Shown here in pieces: positions 23,501 through 25,265 of a stretch of DNA of 25,265 nucleotides (positions are counted from its first letter, which is position 1; each line of letters begins with the position of its first letter). Source of the DNA: DAOVQB01 sp023128935 (GTDB lineage: Bacteria > Eisenbacteria > RBG-16-71-46 > CAIMUX01 > WJJG01). The notes below the pieces were generated by a model. It saw nothing but the letters and a program-made list of their open reading frames with translations. It had not been told where the DNA came from and did no database searches. The translations under genes were made by a program, and so were the position numbers. The stretch spans positions 1-25,265 of the forward strand of contig DAOVQB010000043.1 in the NCBI GenBank assembly GCA_030628905.1, read 5' to 3'.

Positions 23501-24949
23501 GCCTTCAGCACGGCCGGGGAGGCGGTCTGCTGCAGCCCGGGCTGCAGCGCCACGCTGAGTTGCTGCGACCTCTTCGGTAACGCAGGCGGCGACTGGGTGG
23601 GATGCGTTGCGGCCCAGTTTGGCCTGAGCGGTAATATCTCGCTGGATCCGCTATTCTGCAATGCGGCCAATAACGACTTCACCCTGCACAGCACATCACC
23701 CTGTGCTCCCTTCTCACCACCGAATCCAGAGTGCGATCTGATCGGTGCCTGGCCCGTGGGATGCTGGCCCGGAGTCGATTGGGCCGATCACGATGTGGGC
23801 GACTGCATTCTCACCATGACGGACTGCGGTATCCTGGGCTTCATGGACGGCACGCAGAATGAGGGGTCAGGTTTCATCTATCCAGCGGATGGATCCAATC
23901 TCCTCTACATCGGCGGCCTTTGGGTCGGGGAGAGCACAACCTATGTTGCCAATCGTGACTATGACGACGATCCGGCAAAGGAATGGATAGTATCGTCTGA
24001 TCCTGACGGCCACGTCTGGATCGATCTTGACGGCACGTCTGATCAAGACATCCACGCCAGTTACACGGATGGGGCGGCGGCTCAGCCGCGCGGCTTGTTC
24101 GTCGACCAGGAATCCTGGGCGTTTGGGAGGAACAGAGTGGCGACCGACCATGTCATCGTTCACTACACCATCCTAAATGAAGGAGTCGTCCCGCTGAGTG
24201 ACCTCTATGTGGGCGTCTTCCTTGACTTCGACTTCGAAGCCTCGCCGCAGAGCACTGGAGGAGTTGACAGTACGCTCCATCTCACCTACATGGCGGATCC
24301 TTCCGGTCTTCATGCAGGAGTGCAATGGCTGGACGACGGCTTGGGAACAGTTGCGCTTGCCAATCTCACATTGGTCCACAACCCGACCTATGTGTATCCC
24401 AACCAGTACGTGCTCGATGCAGATAAATACATGTTCCTCTCAGCGGCGGATGCGGTGCACATCATGACACAGGCCTCTCAGCAGGATGATTACAGCGTCC
24501 TGGCTTCGGCGGGCCCCATCGATCTAGCCCCGGGCGAGGAGCAGCGGGTGTCATTCGCGATTCTGGGTGGGGAGAGCCTATACGATCTGAAGCAGCATGC
24601 CGTTGTCGCTCAGCTCATCATGACAAGTGGGTTCGCGGATGTCCCCGAGGAGCAGTTGGATGGGTTCGCGGGTGGCACACGTTTGATGCCCTGTGCGCCC
24701 AATCCGTTCCAGAGGGAGACAACGATCCGGTTCGACCTTGCCCGGCCAGGCGCAGTGGACGTTGGCGTATATGATGTCGGCGGACGCCTGGTGCGGACAC
24801 TGGCATGTGGGTGGCATCCGGCCATGCAATATGTCAAGACCTGGGACGGCCGGGACGGCGCGGGGAGAGAGGTTCCTGGCGGTGTCTACTTCCTGAGGCT
24901 GTCCGCCGACGAGAAGCGTGAGACCCGCCGGTTGATCCGGCTCAAGTAG
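20558..24949 (+). CDS. Large Pmp-like secreted protein: propeller-like N-terminus, two beta-helix modules, FlgD-Ig-type C-terminus
   Basis: A 1463-residue protein; ATG 20558 follows GAGAGGAGG by 6 nt. A signal peptide (1-24, ending AYA-S) is followed by a beta-rich, propeller-like region (about 30-270). Two tandem modules of about 394 residues follow. Each opens with V-x-PDGTGD(Y/F)xTIQAAI (near 283 and 677) and ends GAWPVGC. Each module is a right-handed beta-helix whose coils repeat xCxFxxNxAxxGGG, like chlamydial Pmp passengers (FxxN and GGA motifs); Cys residues recur in register. A region of unknown fold (about 1073-1365) precedes the FlgD-Ig-like C-terminus (about 1377-1463: CAPNPFQRETTIRF, GRLVRTL, WDGRDGAG, GGVYFLRL). 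It is probably an adhesin or a carbohydrate-binding or lyase-like surface protein. No catalytic residues were identified. Confidence 0.9.
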   Translation: MRRSLCGLALFIMTGFITSLGAYASQDIAPTVGTPDGRGSFPILFEIELENPFSVGVGFRWTNCSQGGRLWVSAGDQHTGQCEFYIYDEYGTLVDQVPQGAGAIDWGHRDMASNGDYMFGSYSQSIDGYSDPHTYDGYFVGPLNPNRAMAHDGDYFYTCGFSEPLTRMTWDGNWGSVASSEMLTGPIDGAYGLAYDGVEDCLWMSTADYSGNLYKYSTDGFLLDIYSTAPEYDIMGGCTMALTEQFGYVLVVLVQSDPDKLVFYDLGHGFAPGPWWPFNVIHVRPDGTGDYPTIQAAINATTAVCNIVELADGVYTGDGNRDIEYGGRDITVRSASGDPSSCIIDCQGSMSSNHRGFWFSDGEGPEAVLQGVTVKNGYIYNGRGGGVLVGSMGIGFPPEETPAHPTFINCVFSDNSVSGLLQTRAGGGVACIYGSSPAFDDCVFANNSSSGVGGGGSIGGGLSFDGAVISRVPTLEDCGFYENTANAGGGMVIVGAKPELTNCMFSGNSGTQGGGVYANQSMYSLEYCTFSGNTVTAGGGGLFGYGFTPFPPTITNCTFSGNAAYVGGALGFSSNGRASLARTIMAFSTSGDAVNCAAGCNPTFTCCDIYGNAGGPGYAGSFIGSSNNFAEYPGFCDAGNEDFTIRSVSPCAPANSPCGQLVGAWPVGCINPMTFLVCPDGTGDFTTIQAAIDASASGDILELCDATFMGNGNRDLDYGGRAITIRSQSGTAQGCVIDCQGTQANPHRAFYFHSGEGASSVLENVSIVHGYHDYRGGGIYCDGASPTITNVIFDENWGYNGGGVACDDGATPTLTYCIFSRNGAIDGGGVACGGSTYPLVDSCEFYENTVTYDAAGLWCVSAWPTVVNCFFHDNTAMDGGAIQVQGVSNPTIVDCFFKENIALSGGAISTYALGSPIDHCTFAGNTATGGGGGGAMYCGNNTSLVLVNCTLSGNAATGGGSCGGGVLVDWNSNIAMENTIIAFSTAGEAVCCSPGCSATLSCCDLFGNAGGDWVGCVAAQFGLSGNISLDPLFCNAANNDFTLHSTSPCAPFSPPNPECDLIGAWPVGCWPGVDWADHDVGDCILTMTDCGILGFMDGTQNEGSGFIYPADGSNLLYIGGLWVGESTTYVANRDYDDDPAKEWIVSSDPDGHVWIDLDGTSDQDIHASYTDGAAAQPRGLFVDQESWAFGRNRVATDHVIVHYTILNEGVVPLSDLYVGVFLDFDFEASPQSTGGVDSTLHLTYMADPSGLHAGVQWLDDGLGTVALANLTLVHNPTYVYPNQYVLDADKYMFLSAADAVHIMTQASQQDDYSVLASAGPIDLAPGEEQRVSFAILGGESLYDLKQHAVVAQLIMTSGFADVPEEQLDGFAGGTRLMPCAPNPFQRETTIRFDLARPGAVDVGVYDVGGRLVRTLACGWHPAMQYVKTWDGRDGAGREVPGGVYFLRLSADEKRETRRLIRLK
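21395..23764 (+). repeat. Tandem duplication of a ~1.18-kb beta-helix module
   Basis: Copy 1 runs from about 21395 to 22575 and copy 2 from about 22576 to 23764. Anchor motifs (PDGTGD, NRD(I/L)(E/D)YGGR, CIIDCQG or CVIDCQG, DFT(I/L), GAWPVGC) recur about 394 residues apart in the same order. Coil numbers and DNA sequence have diverged, so the duplication is old. Confidence 0.8.
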
Positions 24950-25011
24950 CATCACGAGCCCAGCTCGGATGAGGATCCGGGTGAGCTGGACCGAAGGCTG
25001 ATTCCTCGAAT

Positions 25012-25042
25012 GCCTGGGTGGCAGGGTGCCTGCCGCCCAGGC
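25012..25042. terminator. Strong hairpin after the beta-helix gene
   Basis: GCCTGGGTGGCAGG (25012-25025) and CCTGCCGCCCAGGC (25029-25042) form a 14-bp stem with a single G-U pair and a 3-nt GTG loop, 63 bp after the stop at 24949. There is no T-run after it, so it may act as a factor-assisted terminator or a 3'-end stabiliser. Confidence 0.6.
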
Positions 25043-25100
25043 GCCTGCATTCCCTTCTGGCGTGGCTGGTTCGTCGCAGTCTTTTCCAATCCCGAAATGA

Positions 25101-25145
25101 GCCTGAAGGGTCTTCGTCTTCCAACAGGGGAACGAGCCCTCAGGC
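25101..25145 (-). terminator. Hairpin at the end of the right-edge gene
   Basis: GCCTGAAGGG (25101-25110) pairs with CCCTCAGGC (25137-25145), nine pairs with one bulged A and a 26-nt loop. It overlaps the stop codon (25140-25142) of the minus-strand gene entering from the right, and could end transcripts from either side. Confidence 0.4.
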
Positions 25146-25265
25146 GATGTTGTATTCCCGTTCGGTTATGGCTCGGAAGATGCGCTTCCTGGCCTGGTTG
25201 AGTCGTCTTGCGGCCTCATTATCGGTGATCGCGTGAGCGATGTCATCCAGCGATTCGAACGTGAT
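25140..25265 (-). CDS. 3' end of an unidentified gene, cut by the window edge
   Basis: The minus strand reads 41 codons from the window edge to TGA at 25140-25142. The peptide starts ITFESLDDIAHAITDNEAAR and ends KRIFRAITEREYNIA. The residue mix looks like a genuine charged helical C-terminus. The family was not recognised. It converges on the beta-helix gene. Confidence 0.55.
   Translation of the reverse strand: MTFESLDDIAHAITDNEAARRLNQARKRIFRAITEREYNIA

Noticed and set aside
1..25265. tRNA, rRNA or riboswitch genes
   Set aside because: I looked through the gaps between genes and saw no cloverleaf, rRNA-like or known riboswitch pattern; a covariance-model search would be needed to exclude small ncRNAs.

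Overview
The window looks like chromosomal DNA from an uncultured, fairly GC-rich bacterium, probably of the FCB superphylum or a neighbouring candidate phylum (Eisenbacteria, Krumholzibacteria or Latescibacteria type). The main reason is that two long secreted proteins, a gingipain-like C25 peptidase and a Pmp-like beta-helix protein, both end in the FlgD-Ig-like C-terminal domain (SPNPF or APNPF ... GRLVRTL ... WDGRD ... GGVYF) typical of exported proteins in these lineages. The placement is inference; there is no rRNA or marker gene to settle it.

Layout. (1) 1-4430 is accessory DNA: a broken IS66 transposase remnant, then a two-gene minus-strand operon with an 8-bp overlap. The operon encodes a SNF2-type helicase resembling the N-terminal half of DISARM DrmD, but lacking the second helicase lobe and ending in a winged helix, followed by an AlbA_2/Schlafen plus GHKL-ATPase protein. 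This is the best candidate here for an undescribed (possibly defence) system. (2) 4433-8731 runs on the minus strand: an orphan HicB-type regulator with an apparent operator, a small DUF6941-like protein, a zinc-ribbon Nudix hydrolase and a GH9 glycosidase whose N-terminus is made of degenerate 27-bp repeats. (3) 8895-10304 (plus) holds a CYTH triphosphate-domain protein and a GNAT acetyltransferase. (4) 10314-13364 (minus) holds a lipoprotein, then a double-length ThyX overlapping a DUF89 phosphatase by ATGA. (5) 13642-15736 (plus) holds an SMR/EamA-like small transporter and the ComM/YifB AAA+ protein. (6) 15817-17456 (minus) holds an orphan beta-class DNA methyltransferase, a markedly AT-rich PH-like protein (about 40% GC by hand count against about 60% around it) and a doubtful small ORF. 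(7) 17622-24949 (plus) holds the C25 peptidase and a 1463-residue protein with two tandem ~394-residue beta-helix modules, separated by a good terminator. The window ends in the 3' end of a minus-strand gene.

How the genes work together. The clearest functional groupings are the coupled helicase/AlbA pair, the thyX-DUF89 pair (nucleotide synthesis plus metabolite repair), and the two surface proteins sharing a C-terminal sorting-type domain. Several genes carry in-frame tandem duplications (27, 30 and 42 bp), suggesting that slippage or repeat expansion has been active in this genome. No tRNA, rRNA or CRISPR array was seen.
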